A stretch of 64,000 nt of DNA from Madurella fahalii (taxonomy: Eukaryota > Ascomycota > Sordariomycetes > Sordariales), in contig CM056874.1 in the NCBI GenBank assembly GCA_029876055.1, forward strand, positions 930,001 to 994,000. Direction: 5' to 3'. Position numbers and translations under genes: made by a program. Below, one piece after another: positions 22,255-34,134 of this stretch. The notes under the pieces were generated by a model. The model ran no database searches, was not told the origin of the DNA, and was given only the letters and a program-made list of their open reading frames with translations. How positions within the stretch are numbered: position 1 is the stretch's first letter; each line of letters opens with the position of its first letter.

Positions 22255-22930
22255 CACAGCGAAGTCGAGAACATGTTGTATTCGCAGAATGTCTTTGCCG
22301 TCGACATGAATGGACCGGGTGGCCTACAACCTCTTGAGGCCCTCAGTGAGACTGCATTGGGAAGCTCGGCTTCCTCATAATAGGGCTGCGGCCCTGCTCC
22401 TGCATTACGCCGTGCTGTGTCCAAGTCGAGCCTGAAGAGAAGCCCGAACCCACACTGGTTCTGAGCTAACTTGCGCGACCAACAAGCAACGGCCGGTTTC
22501 TTGGCTCCCAATCACGTCGCGGCCGAACACTACTTTCGCAGTGACGGAGGATATGTCGAATACTTGCTGAGAATCTCCGTTCAGACCGGCTAACGCTTCA
22601 CATTCCATCCAATGCCGACAATATCGAAACCGCCAGAGCCATTGTCGAGCCCCTCCTTGGCATGCCTAAGCTAAAGCGGGCTGTTATCAGTTTCAGTGAT
22701 GAGATTCGCCCGGAAATTTGGCAGATGGCACGGGATGCGGTTCTTCAGACAACCCCGCAAGCAGACCCACAGGGTTTCTGATTCCTAGATCTGCCTTCGG
22801 AGGTCAAATTGAGCATCTTAGAACACACCTCGCTCCTCAGCTCATCCCCCATACAGTGGTTTCGGTGTGGAATTGGATGTCCTATTTAAGGATCAATGGC
22901 CCGGACGGCCCTACTTAAGGTGTTAAATAA
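22255..22930 (+). pseudogene. F-box-type protein relic
   Basis: Two protein-like pieces stand in this stretch. Near 22260 is VENMLYSQNVFAVDMNGPGG followed by LQPLEALSE. Further on one frame reads ETARAIVEPLLGMPKLKRAV, then ISFSDEIRPEIWQMARDAVL, then GF, a TGA at 22779-22781, and FLDLPSEVKLSILEHTSLL. The last segment resembles a fungal F-box core, and the TGA sits where Arg (CGA) would suit (GF-R-FLDLP). The order and the extra stops show decay. An intact homologue would probably be an SCF-type substrate adaptor; this copy cannot be functional as read. Confidence 0.42.
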
Positions 22931-23481
22931 AAATGCGCCCTCAGCAAGATCCAGTCTCTAGAGCGCCATCCCAGTACGTGGCTCCCTCTGATCAGAAGGC
23001 AGAGGAAGAAACAGTTCTTCCCAACTCACCAGTTAATGCGAATGTTCGCCCACTTGATTGGCCATATCGGGCTTATAAGCCGTGCGGTCCAGATTTGTTA
23101 CACTGGTCTATACGTACCTGTAACCAACAGATGCATGTCAGCAATGATTTGTTTCCCGCTTATTTGATTAACGTTGTGTTTGCCAGTCTAAAGGAACCAA
23201 ATAATGCTTATGCAGATAACTATGTATCAAACTACAGCTTGATATCTCGATAGGTATGTAATTGCTGTGTAGAATCATGTATGCATCTATCCCTCCTCAA
23301 ATCCTAACAGAACTCGCTGCGCGGCCCTTCATTTTCCCTTCGTTCATCCTTTCAAGAATCTCGCTTCTCGGCAAACGAACAGCCACGGAGACCACGGGAC
23401 CTCAAATCCTGTTCAAGCTCCCAATTCTTGTTCTTCACCGTCGGCTGTGATTCCCGCCCAACCCTTCAACAGGCCGCAACC
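22931..23481. other. Upstream region of the second P450
   Basis: No gene supported; it probably carries the promoter and leader of the P450 that starts at 23482. The leader is C-rich with CAACC just ahead of the ATG. Confidence 0.35.
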
Positions 23482-25255
23482 ATGCTTCAATATCTGCTAG
23501 GCGGCGCGCTGTCATACGTCGTGTGGACGCTCATCTGCCTGGAGCTCAACGTTCGCAAGGCCCGCGCTATGAACGTGCCCTGCGTGCGCATTCTAATCGA
23601 CTCTAACAACATACCCTGGACCATTTTCCAACCTTTTGTCTGGAATATCCTCGACAGACTGCCCGTCAAGTGGTCGTCATACCCAGACTTTGTCCGCTAT
23701 TCTCATCGAGGATGGCATTTCGAAGACAAGGCTCAGACACACTTGCACCTGGGGCCTGTCTGGGCCCTGGTGACCCCTGTGGCTGTGTATTTACACTTTT
23801 CAGATCCAGGCGCCATCCACGAGATACTCTCGAGGCGCAGGGACTTTATTCGGCCGTACAATGAGCTTAGTGAGTGTGCCGTGTGGTATTCTCATAGCTC
23901 ATGAGTGTCCTAATGCTTTGTGGGCAGAGCTCCTAGAGGTGTATGGACCCTGCATCTCAACAGCTGGGTGGGATGACTGGCCCCGTCATCGGAAAGTGTT
24001 GGCCGCGCCTTTCAACGAAAGCATCATGCAGTTCGTCTGGAAGGAATCGATCGGTCAAGCCAGAGCGATGATACGCTACTGGACGAGCATGTCTGAAGCA
24101 GGGATTCCAAGCGTGCAAAAGGACACACGAACGCTCTCTCTCAACGTGCTTGCGGCCACAGCCTTCCGAAAGTCATACGGATTCCGCGGCTCTTCAGAGC
24201 GTTCGGTTGACGAAACGGGCAGCTACCGCGATACCTTACAGACTGTCCTCGACGGTGTCATTCCTCTCATGATGATTCCGTACAATGTTCTGGCCTCTTC
24301 CTGGTTGCCATTACCCAAGGGCTTGGCCAGAATCGGGAATGCGGCTGTTGCTTTCAAGAAGCACATGACAAACATGTTTGAAGAGGAAGTAGCTGCCCTC
24401 GACCAAGGCAAACCGGGATCGGGCGGTATCATGACGGCCTTCGTGCGCGCCGTAGATGTGCATAACCGCGAGGCTGCCGCCTCTACAGCTGTAGCCAAAG
24501 GAGATCGTAAAGGCCTCTCTATCGACGAGGTCTTCGGCAACCTCTTTGTACTTAACTTTGCCGGCCACGACACCACGGCCAACACGCTCTCTTTCGCCAC
24601 CCTTCTTTTGGCAGCCCATCCCGAGGTGCAGGATTGGATCTCCGAGGAGGTCAAATTAGTCACCACGGATATCCCTGAGGAGGAGGAATGGGATTACAAG
24701 ACGATCTTTCCACAACTCAAGCGCTGCCACGCCGTCTTCCTCGAGACCCTCCGCCTCTACCCACCGGTCATGGCGGTCCCGAAAAGGGTGGCAGGCAGAA
24801 CACAGACACTCGAGATCGGGAACCGGACCTTCACCATACCGCCGACGACGGGTATAAGCGTCTTCGTCATGGCGGTTCATACCCATCCCGACTACTGGCC
24901 CGACCCGCTCACCTGGAGGCCCTCACGCTGGATCGTGAACCCGGCCAAGTCGTCGCCGCCTTCCGCTAGCCAGCTTGAGGGCGAGGAGCTGTATGTCCCC
25001 GATAGAAACACCTTCTTGGCCTGGTCCGAAGGCCCGCAGAGCTGCCCCGGTAGGAAGTTCTCCGAGGTGGAGGCTACTGCGGTCGTCGCCTGCCTATTCA
25101 GATCGCATCGGCTGGCCGTGAAGAGAGAAGCCGGAGAGAGCGACGAGGCGGCGAGAAAACGGGCCGTAGACTGTGTGAACCATGTTAATATGGAGATGCT
25201 GCTGAAGATGGTGGATGCAGACCGGGTAAGGCTCATCTGTACCAAGGTAACTTGA
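23482..25255 (+). CDS. Cytochrome P450, membrane-anchored
   Basis: Two exons, 23482-23869 and 23928-25255, encode 571 residues. The 58-base intron has GTGAGT, a TCCTAATG branch site and GGGCAG; the joined codon gives Lys (NEL-K-LLEVYGP). The start is the first ATG; the frame opens earlier only with a TTG. A hydrophobic anchor (LLGGALSYVVWTLICLE) occupies residues 5-21. P450 motifs: I-helix AGHDTT at residues 341-346, ExxR at E402-R405 (ETLRLYPP), the WRPSRW segment, and the heme loop WSEGPQSCPGRKFSE with Cys502. All core residues are present, so the enzyme should be active at the ER membrane. The substrate is unknown. No polyketide, peptide-synthetase or terpene gene adjoins it in this window. 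Confidence 0.88.
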
Positions 25256-27439
25256 GTTGAGTGAGCAGTAATGATGGACTTGAATGTGCTTGGCTAGGTA
25301 TCTAGGACGCGGCTGACGTTGTGTGGGTTAAGTAAAGTACTTGGGAGAGACACTGTGGTCGTGTACCGTACCTGCCACACTGACAATGGTCTTGTGGAGT
25401 TGATGTGCCGACTTCAATGCCTTACCTTATCTTGTTGAAAAACCGCAAAAGGGAGGGATAGCGGTGTGGCAATCCTCCTCATGCCATAACATCGGAAATT
25501 GCATATCCAATTACACATGCAATAATGTCATATAATGAAGGGATCTTGGCACCCGGAAGTTTTAACGTCACATAACCAACGGGCTGTTGGTGCTGTCCGG
25601 TGAGACCTCACCTGCACCAACACCCTTCTAAGCATGCCTTGATTAGCCGACACATGGTGTAATGCCACTCGGTAATAGGTGTTGGCATGCCTATGCGGCT
25701 TGAGATTAACGGGCATTGGCCAAATGAGCTAGCTTCCTGGCAGTGCGGCAGGCTCTCGGGATACTGAGTCAAACACCGCAGCCAACTGCAAAGATATGCG
25801 CACCAACTAATTCACCGCTGCAGATAGCCAATTTGTCAACCCTTGCTCTGTCCATGAAGAGAAAACGACGAATGCATGGGGAGGCACACCCTGCAAGGAC
25901 ATCGGCGCACGACTTAGGTACTGTGCTGGCTTGGCCGAGCCATGGATCTGTCGGGCGGGTCTCATGCCGGGGGAGCAATAGACTTGCGATGTGTAATTAT
26001 AGGTGCTCAGGGCTGCTGGGCCTGAGTTATCAACAAGTAGTAGGGAACAACAATCCCGGTCAGTTGCAAAAGGAAGCCATTATGTAAGGCCCTGAAGACT
26101 GTCAACCTTCGACTTCGGCTTCGGCCTGCTCGGGCCTCCCTACATATCAGTAGCGAGTAGGAAAGCCTGGAACCTGTTGCTTAAACAAAACGTCCCGCAG
26201 GCCTATAGCTCCGGTACGGGCCTGAACTAGTAGAGCGCTCTGGGCCTTTGTTAGATCTTGATGTTATCATAGGGTTCCATCGGTAACGCAGGCTCGAGAG
26301 CCACCGAAGACTATTACATTGAATTGATCGCATTGATCCAAGTCTTGAACACTTTGAAATAGTTTCACAGCTAGACTCATCAAGTATTTGAGACTGGCTC
26401 CACACGCTGTCAGATTCAACCGGGGGTGAGCCGCACCAGACACCCGCAGGCTTCCTTACCTCTCTCTACAGAAAGAGCCTCGCGATTCGACCAGCCAGCT
26501 GTTGTTCGATAACGCTGGACACAACACCGAGGGAAATAAACATCTCGGAACAACCTCTAAGACTAGGCATCAATGAGATTCAACCCGAACTTGACTGTCA
26601 AGGATCTTATCTGTATTTTTTGGCGATAGCGCTGCGGTATTTGGGAGATGGCCGGAGTGGCTAGGACCCACGAGATATCAGTGCTAAGCTCCATGTTAAG
26701 TAGCCGATACAATTCTTCAGACACTCTCTCAGTGAATGTGTACTGTCGCTTTCGTTGTCAACAAATATTGAGCCCGAGACTCGCGGCAGCCGTTAGTGGA
26801 ATTTACCCAGATCATCCAAGGTCCATAGATAATTATGACCACGGAAATACAGCCAACGCTAATAGAGAAGGGTATGCTGATGGAAGTTAAAATCGAGGTA
26901 AACCGCTTTGCTGAAGGGAGACCGCACATCAAAAATTACGAGTCGAAGCTTGCGAGTGAAATATACAAGCTACCCGGCAATGGGCATTTCTGATCCCACG
27001 CCATTTTTTAATTTCGTCCACTATCTCCCCTCGTTTGCCGATAACTACCAGCACTCTTAGGTTAAGCTAACATGGGTTGAACACGTCAGGGAGAGCTGTA
27101 GGACCCCGTGTAACTGAGGTGTTAATAGGGGTGTGGGGCATTTAGGCGAATGCAACAGTCTTGCGTCTCCCTATGACCACGCAAAGAGAGGTTGTGACCC
27201 GGAGGCCCTGCGGCTTCATGGTTGCATGACTTACGCGTAGCTCCTCTAGCTGACTTCCAAATTCGGCCTTGCATATATGATATGCCTGCGATATCTGCAC
27301 GATGTTAGCATTAGCTTAAGGCGGGGATGAGCTGTGTCCCCAATGGTCCTGGAGGCTCGTCCAACCGGCTCCCTTTACGGGGTTTTCCGGTATGGAGTGT
27401 TGAAACGAAGCGAGTGGCCAGAACAAGAATTTGGCGTTA
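25256..27439. other. Gene-poor accessory stretch
   Basis: About 2.2 kb with no supportable gene. Short frames lack ATG starts, splice signals or family resemblance. It separates the P450 from the Trp/Cys-rich relic. Confidence 0.3.
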
Positions 27440-27865
27440 TTCCGGAGTGTACACGGCGGCGGCGCGCACACCGGCGTCGGCAGAGGCAACAACATGTTGA
27501 AGACGGTGCTCGTGGACCACGTGCAGATCGGCTGGCGCTAGTGCAACAAGTGCTATGGCGTCCTTTTCTCCGGCAACAACACCGACGCCCCCCCGATGGG
27601 ACGCACAACTTTAGCAGCAGCGGAAAGTACGCTGTCCCGACGAATGTCGCTCCAGGCGCGAAGCAGCAGGACAAATGGGCCTGTGCTGGCAGTGTTGGCA
27701 GCTGTAGTACTGTGCAGCGGAAACGGGTTGGGAGGTACACCCAGTCGGCGAACGGTGGGTACGACAAGGAATGATCGGGCGCCTATGTCCTCGAGCATGA
27801 ACGAGCGACTGCGGCTTGGGAGAAGTGGTGGAAAAAGGGGGACTTTGAAAATCCGGACCCCTGTT
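27440..27865 (+). pseudogene. Trp/Cys-rich (WRWC-type) repeat protein relic
   Basis: Protein-like sequence shifts between frames. One frame gives VLVDHVQIGWR, a TAG at 27539-27541 where Trp is expected, and CNKCYGVLFSGNNTDAP. A second gives GTHNFSSSGKYAVPTNVAPG then AKQQDKWAC. Later RYTQSANGGYDKE, a TGA at 27772-27774, and SGAYVLEHERATAAWEKWW. The pattern WRWCxKCxG followed by a His/Ser/Gly-rich spacer is that of small microbial proteins with tandem W-R-W-C motifs, whose role is not known to me. Two nonsense changes at likely TGG codons and at least two frame shifts make it a pseudogene. Confidence 0.45.
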
Positions 27866-28103
27866 AGGCTGGTACAGCTACTTGCTAGCCCGAAGTCGCT
27901 TCAAGTCAAACTTGTTTCGCGTAGTAATCGTGCGGCGCAGTGCATGCCTAGCTGTTTCTGACTGAGGGCAATTGTTTGAATCGGGTTCAGGCGAGGTGGT
28001 GGTTCGATAGCGGCGTTTTGGACGCAGTCAGCCGCGCGGCGAACACGATGCGGCCGCTATTGTGGTAGCATCGCGACGCAAACACTCAAAGCAGCGATTC
28101 AAC

Positions 28104-28217
28104 GGCAAGGTGGCCGAGCGGTCCAAGGCGCCAGGTTCAGGAAAACCTGAATTAGCAATCTGAAAAAGATTTCCTGGTCTCAGAAATGGGGCGTGAGTTC
28201 GAATCTCACCCTTGTCA
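28104..28217 (+). tRNA. tRNA-Leu (anticodon CAG) with intron
   Basis: The acceptor stem GGCAAGG (28104-28110) pairs with CCTTGTC (28210-28216) with one G-T pair, followed by A at 28217. The D-arm is TGGCCGAGCGGTCCAAGGC. The anticodon stem CCAGG (28131-28135) pairs with CCTGG (28173-28177), and the loop TTCAGG gives anticodon CAG at 28138-28140. A 30-base intron, 28142-28171, sits after position 37 as usual and holds CCTGAA, complementary to the anticodon loop. A long variable arm and a GTGAG-TTCGAAT-CTCAC T-arm complete a leucine tRNA that reads CUG codons. Confidence 0.92.
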
Positions 28218-29329
28218 TGAATTTTTGTCTTGTTCCAGATGCAGCCCTTTTTTACCCTGTTCCTTCGTGCTTCTAGAAGCCTGCGGTTGTGGGCGGAAGG
28301 TGTGGATTTCCGGGGCTTGGCCTGCAACTGTGCGGGATGGCCTCGGCTCCGTGCTCTGCGGTTGGCTGGATGGTGTTTGGCGTTGCATCGAAGTGCAGAT
28401 TCCGTAATTGCGGTTGCTGCTGTAAGGTACGAGGAGGAATGCATCTGAGACACCCGGGCGCCTGTTGGTTGAGGCGACGCGCCTGGCGCTCGAGGAAACC
28501 AAGAGACGACGAGGTGACCTGGAGTGTAGTTAGACTGTCTGACGGCTGCGGAAATCCAGCCCGGTTACCGAAGTCGAAGAACACATTATATCAAGACTAG
28601 GAGGCCGAGATCAACACGAAGAGTCAGGCGTCGGGTGTCCGTTCCGAGTGGGGTCTCGCGGTGCTGGGCGATCAGAACGATCTGGAGACCGAACAGAACA
28701 GTTCTCGGGCCTGAAACATCAGATAAGGTTGCCAGAACATCAATCCGAGATCCGCGATGTGACGTTCTGGGCCGGCGCGCCCGGGCGGGCAGCCCAGCCA
28801 AGCGGGCTAGGCTCAGGAACCGCTGCCTGAACCAATGGCGGGCCCATCATTCGCGCTCCTTTTAATTGGCCCAAACGCCACAGCTGCATCTGCTCGATTG
28901 GGACGATCGAAATTAAAACACGTCGCGAATGGCTTTCAGGGGAACGAAACGCGCGAGGCTCTGGCAACCTCTGACTGAAGAACGCTGACAGGCGCCGGCA
29001 GATGGTCGGGGGTTGACGAGGCCAATTTTTCCTTTGTCATGCAAGTGGCCCTTCGCTCATTACAGTCGCTCGTTACAAGCCCTATTATGTTTTTTTAATC
29101 GCCGTCTATCGCTTTAATCGCATGAACAATTTAACGACTCGCGACATCGTCCCACGTCGCAGCGCCTCCGCAGCGGTTGCAGCGGTTGCAGCCGTCGCAG
29201 CCGTCGCAGAGCCCGTCGTCGAGGCGCCGCCGTCACCGAGGGGCTCCCGGGTCGAGACGTCGCGGGCCCCGCGACTTTGGTGGAGCGCGTCTTGGTCTTG
29301 CGATTCGGGCTCGACTCCAGATCCCGAGC
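28218..29329. other. Intergenic and leader of the zinc-finger gene
   Basis: No gene supported. Open frames at 28190-28600 and 29120-29330 lack matching splice signals. The last part includes a short GC-rich repeat (GCAGCGGTTGCAGCC...) at 29160-29210 just upstream of the chosen ATG; an upstream exon or a longer N-terminus is possible because the frame is open from about 29170. Confidence 0.35.
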
Positions 29330-32173
29330 ATGGAACCCGGGGCCAGGGGCAGGTCCCCTGTGTCCGCGCGTGTCGTCGCACCGAAGAAGCTGCCCGCCGA
29401 CACCGTCATCTGCATCCCCTATCGTCCGCGGAAGGATGCAGCCTACCCGCGGAAGAGTGCAGCTGCCCGGCTGGACACGTCGCCGACACAGAGGCACGAC
29501 TCGGACGTTGAACTTACGCCCGCCGCGCCCGCCGATGCCCTGTCGCTCTCCGGCAGCACCCCACCAAGCAGCCCGACCATGGCCAGCTTCCCGGGCGGTT
29601 CCAAGGCCATGACGCCCGAGAAGACCGCCGCCGCGCGCCCTCAGCTGCTCCTCGTTGACTCGCAGCGTAAGGCGATGGCCAAGGACGGTGACGAAGCGTC
29701 CTTCCGGAAGCACAACCGCGGCATTGGCTCTATTGACTCCATCCTCTCCTCCACTACCTGTGTCAACACCCAGTCCGAGTGCAGCCGTCCTGAATCGCGC
29801 CTGTCTCGGGAGATCCGAATCGAGATTGAGGATACTGACGGCGGCGCTCCGATCGCCTCGTATCACGTCCAGGAGCAGAGCAATAAGATACAGCTCGTCC
29901 CGCCGAGCACCCCTCGGCCGAGCTCTAGAGGGTCTGTTGGGGTCCTCGAGGACGAGCACCGTATGGATGAGGAGGCACGTCTTGTCGATGAGATCTCGTC
30001 GTGGGTTCTAAGAAACACGTTTGGGAAGGACGTGGATGACTGCGCCGCTCCGCTCTTGGTCTGGGACTGCACCTACCGCTACATCCAAGAGCTATGGACC
30101 GTGATTCAAGAGGGGAGACTGGGCTTTGTTCAGACGGCATCTGGTCACGGAACTCCGTGCTCCTACGGCGGTGGCACGCCGGGTTCCGGTAACAACGACC
30201 AGCAACACTCCGGCCACCACGGAAAAGGGAAGCGGAAGGCTGAAGGAGGCAGTGAGGATGGGAGTGGACTCGGAGGTGGGGACAATCAGGGAGATGGGGA
30301 GCGCGACATCTCACCGGCTTCGCAAGCATACAGCAACAAAGGCGCCTTTTCCAACTTCAGCTGTCCTTACCGGAAACGTAACCCTCTACGATTCAACGTG
30401 CGCGACTATTACGTCTGCGCCACACACTCTTTTGCTGACATGTCGCAACTCAAGTAGGTGCTGAAGGCGTCAAGGTCCGAAGAGTAGTTGCTAACTGCAC
30501 GTTAGAAAGCACATCCGTGCTCACCACCCGCCGGTACAGCGAAACGCCGGCCCTTATCTCTGCCCCAGGTGCTGCCAGGGCTTTCTCTCCAAAAACGACT
30601 TGGATTCGCATCTGCGCCGGCTCGACGTCTGCCGCCTGTCATTCGACAGCGGTGGCGCTGACCCGGAAGACGGTATCACGCAAAAGATCATCTCGTCCCT
30701 AGAGGCTAGGAGCCTCAAGGCCAAGATCGACAATTGGGTGTCGCTGTGGAAGCTTCTGTTTCCCGCCGACGTCGACATTCCCGATCCGGGTAGGTTTCCG
30801 TTACCTGTATCATGTATTCCAGATGCCGTCTTCTAACCCATGAAAAAGTATTCATCCCGGTGATGGAAATATTTGACTTCATTTCTGAGTCCAAGAAGTT
30901 CCTAGGCACGTTGAAAGACCTCCTCGATATTCAGTATCGCCATGTCCTTGAAGGAGCGAATGGGATTTTGGACGTCGACGTCAAGATTCGCCAAGGACTT
31001 GAGCGGAGCACGCGGTCCATCTACAATTGGATCGAGACAGTGGTGCAGGATTGGGAGCAAAGGGTGTCGGGAACAGTCTCGTTCTTCACTAGTTCTGCCA
31101 TTAACCAGCCCCCCGCGACGGAAACCGGTAGCTGGGCCTCTACTCCCAACCTCCTCCCTCCTTCTCCTGCTCCAACTCCGACAGTCGCACCTGGGAGCTC
31201 GAATGCGGTGAGCGCCGTGCCTGGAGCCGAAAGTCCCGGTTCCGCTGCAGCGGCAGCTGCTAGGAGCACGTCCTCCAGAAGGCGGCCCAACCCTCCGCCG
31301 AAGAGGATCAAGCGGGCAGAAATTCTTCCCAAAGTCCAGCCAGCAACTCAAATTCCCGTTCCCATACAACGAGCACGGACACCACAACCACAACCACAAG
31401 CAAGAGCACTCACTAGTAATTTTAGGCCATCGCAGCCAATCCTCCCAAGCCAGTCGGTTCCGATCAGCCAGGCAGTTCCAATACCAACGTCAGCCGCGCC
31501 CAACCTAGACTCTGGGGGTCCATATCAGCCCAGTTGGGAAAACACTGGCGTGCCCATGCCCGGCGCGTACGGTGTCTCCTACAGCGGCACGGGTGACGTC
31601 TTCCAGCATCCCGGTTTGGCACCGACTCACTACGCCCCCGTCCACCCCAATCAGCTCGATGTCCAACCGTATCTCCCCTCGGAACAGTCTATCGACCAGG
31701 GAGCGACCGAGACCCTACAGCACGACATGGATCCGCGCCGACAGTCGACAGCGTCTACCATACACGCGGGCCGTCTGATGTCATCCACGCCGCGGTCCTC
31801 GCTCGCAAGTCTCACCTGGATCCGGGACGAGAACCGGGACTCGAGCCAGACGCTGGTCGAAGCACACCCCCCGGGGAGGTGCCCGGACATGTTCTGCCCC
31901 AGCTGCAGCAAGGCCCTGCCCGACGACATGTCCACCCTCTCGCCCACGGGCATGCCTGTGACAACCGGGCCTCCGCATCAACAGCACCGCGTTTTCGACA
32001 CGACGAGGGCCGGGGCCGCGTTCGCCGCGTCGTCCGGGACCGCCGAAGTACACAACTTTGCCGAGGTAGACTGGGGATTCCATGCCGCCGCCGCCGCGGG
32101 GGGGTTGCACGGCCCGGGGGGTAATGATAATATGTTTGGAGGAGGGGGGCATGGGCCGCAGGAGGGATACTAA
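29330..32173 (+). CDS. C2H2-like zinc-finger protein, copy 1
   Basis: Three exons, 29330-30453, 30506-30789 and 30849-32173, encode 910 residues. Intron 1 has GTAGGT, a perfect GCTAACTGC branch and GTTAG; intron 2 has GTAGGT and a TTCTAACCC branch. Residues 345-382 form an atypical first finger (SCPYRKRNPLRFN, then YYVC, then HIRAHH). Residues 394-417 form a second: CPRC, twelve residues, His410 and Cys417. A helical region follows (WVSLWKLLFPADVDIPDP, then IFDFISESKKFLG). The C-terminal 400 residues are Pro/Ser/Gln-rich, as in transcriptional regulators, and end with a CPDMFCPSCSK cluster. A nuclear, DNA- or RNA-binding role is inference. The paralogue at 55350-57771 on the other strand shares both introns and the finger region. 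The true N-terminus could lie upstream. Confidence 0.82.
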
Positions 32174-33564
32174 CTAAGTAGCGTTGCTGGGGGTGTTTTC
32201 AATGTAATGGGAAGCATGCGGGCAGCGGGAGGGATGTGATATTTATAGTCATTGTATACTAACGGGCAATACCTAAGCGTTTGCAGGATACTAATGTAAT
32301 ACAGGTGCGGCGAACCGTCCTGCGGCGTCCAAGTGGTCAAACGGAACACACGAGGTTATGAATGATGTATCAAAGCATTGTATGATATTGTTAGATTTTT
32401 ATTTTTTCTTCGTCTCTTGTCTTCTGCGTTTTCTTTCCCCCCCTTTTTTTTTTCTTTTTCATATTTGTTAGCGTCTAGGGGCGATGCTGCCTTTAGTAAA
32501 TGTAATTCTAGTGTGTACCTAGCTTGGCGATGGCACCTCATTGCAGGTTTAGATCGTGTCTAGGTATGAGAAAAGTCTAGAAGTAGGAATACTGGCAGAA
32601 GAGATTTTGTAACAGTACCGAGCCCTCTGCCATGGACAATCACCTGGGGTTGCACCACTAGTGCACAATGCAATGAGCTACCGCTAATATTAAACCGTGA
32701 TCAGATGATACAATATAAGCAGGTTATTGATTAGCAAGAGAACGGGGCCTATCTGCCATTGACTATTACCTAGACCGTATAGCCCAGCCCCGATAACTCC
32801 AAAATGCTGCTGACATCATGACGCCCAGCCAGGCATTAGCATGACCTACTTAGGCCATTATGGTGCCTGGCTGAGCATCATTATGTTACCAGTAGAGTTG
32901 TTGTTGCCAGCGCCGGGCGGTACGGTCAGGGTATGGCAGCATCATTACCAAGACTATCCCTCACAAAAAAAAAAAAAAAAAAAAAAACCCACTGCCCCAG
33001 TCAGTAGGTTTTACGACTTGCAAGGCTTGCACTAATCACAGAATCATTGCGGTATAGACTAATTACCGTCGCGGCCAATCTTGAAAGTTCACCGGACGTT
33101 GCTACCGGCTAATATCCTAGAACACAGGAAGGGTGCGTAGGCAAACGAAAAAGCACGACTAGCCATATCCCGGATTACGTCCCTGATATTCTGGCCGGAT
33201 TTAGCAGGGATTGAGTGTCTGCGTGTCTTGGATCGAGACCGAGATCTGTGAAGCTTGGTCTTGGCGCGGACTTCGCGATGGGGAATTTTTCATACAAGAG
33301 ATACAATATCACGCCAACCGGGACCGATACCGCTTGAGAACAGACTAATGGTTAAGCAATAGTGGCTCAAGCTAAACCTGACGACGGCTTCTTCAATGCT
33401 TCCGTGGTGTAAGAAAACTAGCAATTGGCTGTTCCCCAATCCGTTCGTTCTCACACCCGGCCATGGTACAGTACACTCATAGAATCATGTCTTGACCTCG
33501 TAAAGACGCTTTCTCTCAAAAAAGGGACAGCACCAACCCCAAAACCTCCCGGTCGTCAACGTAT
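32174..33564. other. Intergenic between zinc-finger and secreted-protein genes
   Basis: No gene supported. It holds T-rich runs at 32397-32460 and an uninterrupted run of 23 A at 32965-32987, which could be the tail of an old retroposed copy, though I find no element body before it. Confidence 0.35.
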
Positions 33565-34134
33565 TTAAACCTGGTCAACGAAGTTGTCGAATCCCTGGGC
33601 CCTCGAAAGGTCGGCGACGCTCAGGCCGTTGTCGGCGAAGGCCGCCTGCAGCGACTGGGCCGAGTTGGCGTTCTGGATATCGGCGCCATCCACGGCGGGG
33701 TCGACGAGGGGGACGATGCCGCGGAGCGCGGCCGTGGTCGGGAGGGTGGGGTCGTTGCAGATGGTGGGGACGTCCTGGGCAAAGGGGTTGAAGTTCTTCT
33801 CGGCAGCAACGAGCGCAGCGGCGCCGGCGATGACCTCGGGCGCGTCACCGAGGGTGGCCACAATCTCGTCAGCGAGCTGGAGCTGTGTTTGGATTCATGT
33901 TAGCCAATCTAGTCTTTGAAGCGTGAGGCGCAGTGTTGGGGCCCCCCTTACTTTAGCGCAGGCGCTGCCGCCAGCGAGAAGCACGCCGGTCGTCTGGCCG
34001 GCCAGGGTCCCTGCGGCACCCGGGGGTCCGAAGTCGCTCAGGGCTTGGATGATGCCTTGAACGGCACCTTCCTGGCCGAAGCGGGCCTGGCCCAAGGAGG
34101 CGAGTGTGATGAGAATGAATGCCTTGGCCTGCAT
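33565..34134 (-). CDS. Small secreted protein, alanine-rich
   Basis: Two exons, 34134-33952 and 33882-33565, encode 166 residues. The ATG at 34134 begins MQAKAFILITLASLGQARFG, a signal peptide. The intron has GTAAGG and AACACAG and falls between codons (CAK-LQLADEIV). The mature protein is Ala/Gly-rich and mildly acidic, with only two cysteines (SACAK and PTICND), and ends SVADLSRAQGFDNFVDQV. I recognise the pattern as one shared by conserved secreted proteins of ascomycetes (the FNPFAQDVPTICNDP and ALRGIVPLVDP stretches), but no activity is known to me. It is probably wall-associated or extracellular. Confidence 0.75.

Noticed and set aside
11250..25255. Secondary-metabolite cluster built on the two P450 genes
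   Set aside because: No backbone synthase, transporter or pathway regulator lies between or beside them, and they are 11 kb apart with relics in between.
28186..28600. Overlapping plus-strand frames after the tRNA
   Set aside because: They overlap the tRNA T-arm or follow it directly, all three frames are open by GC content, and there is no ATG-to-stop model with splice support.
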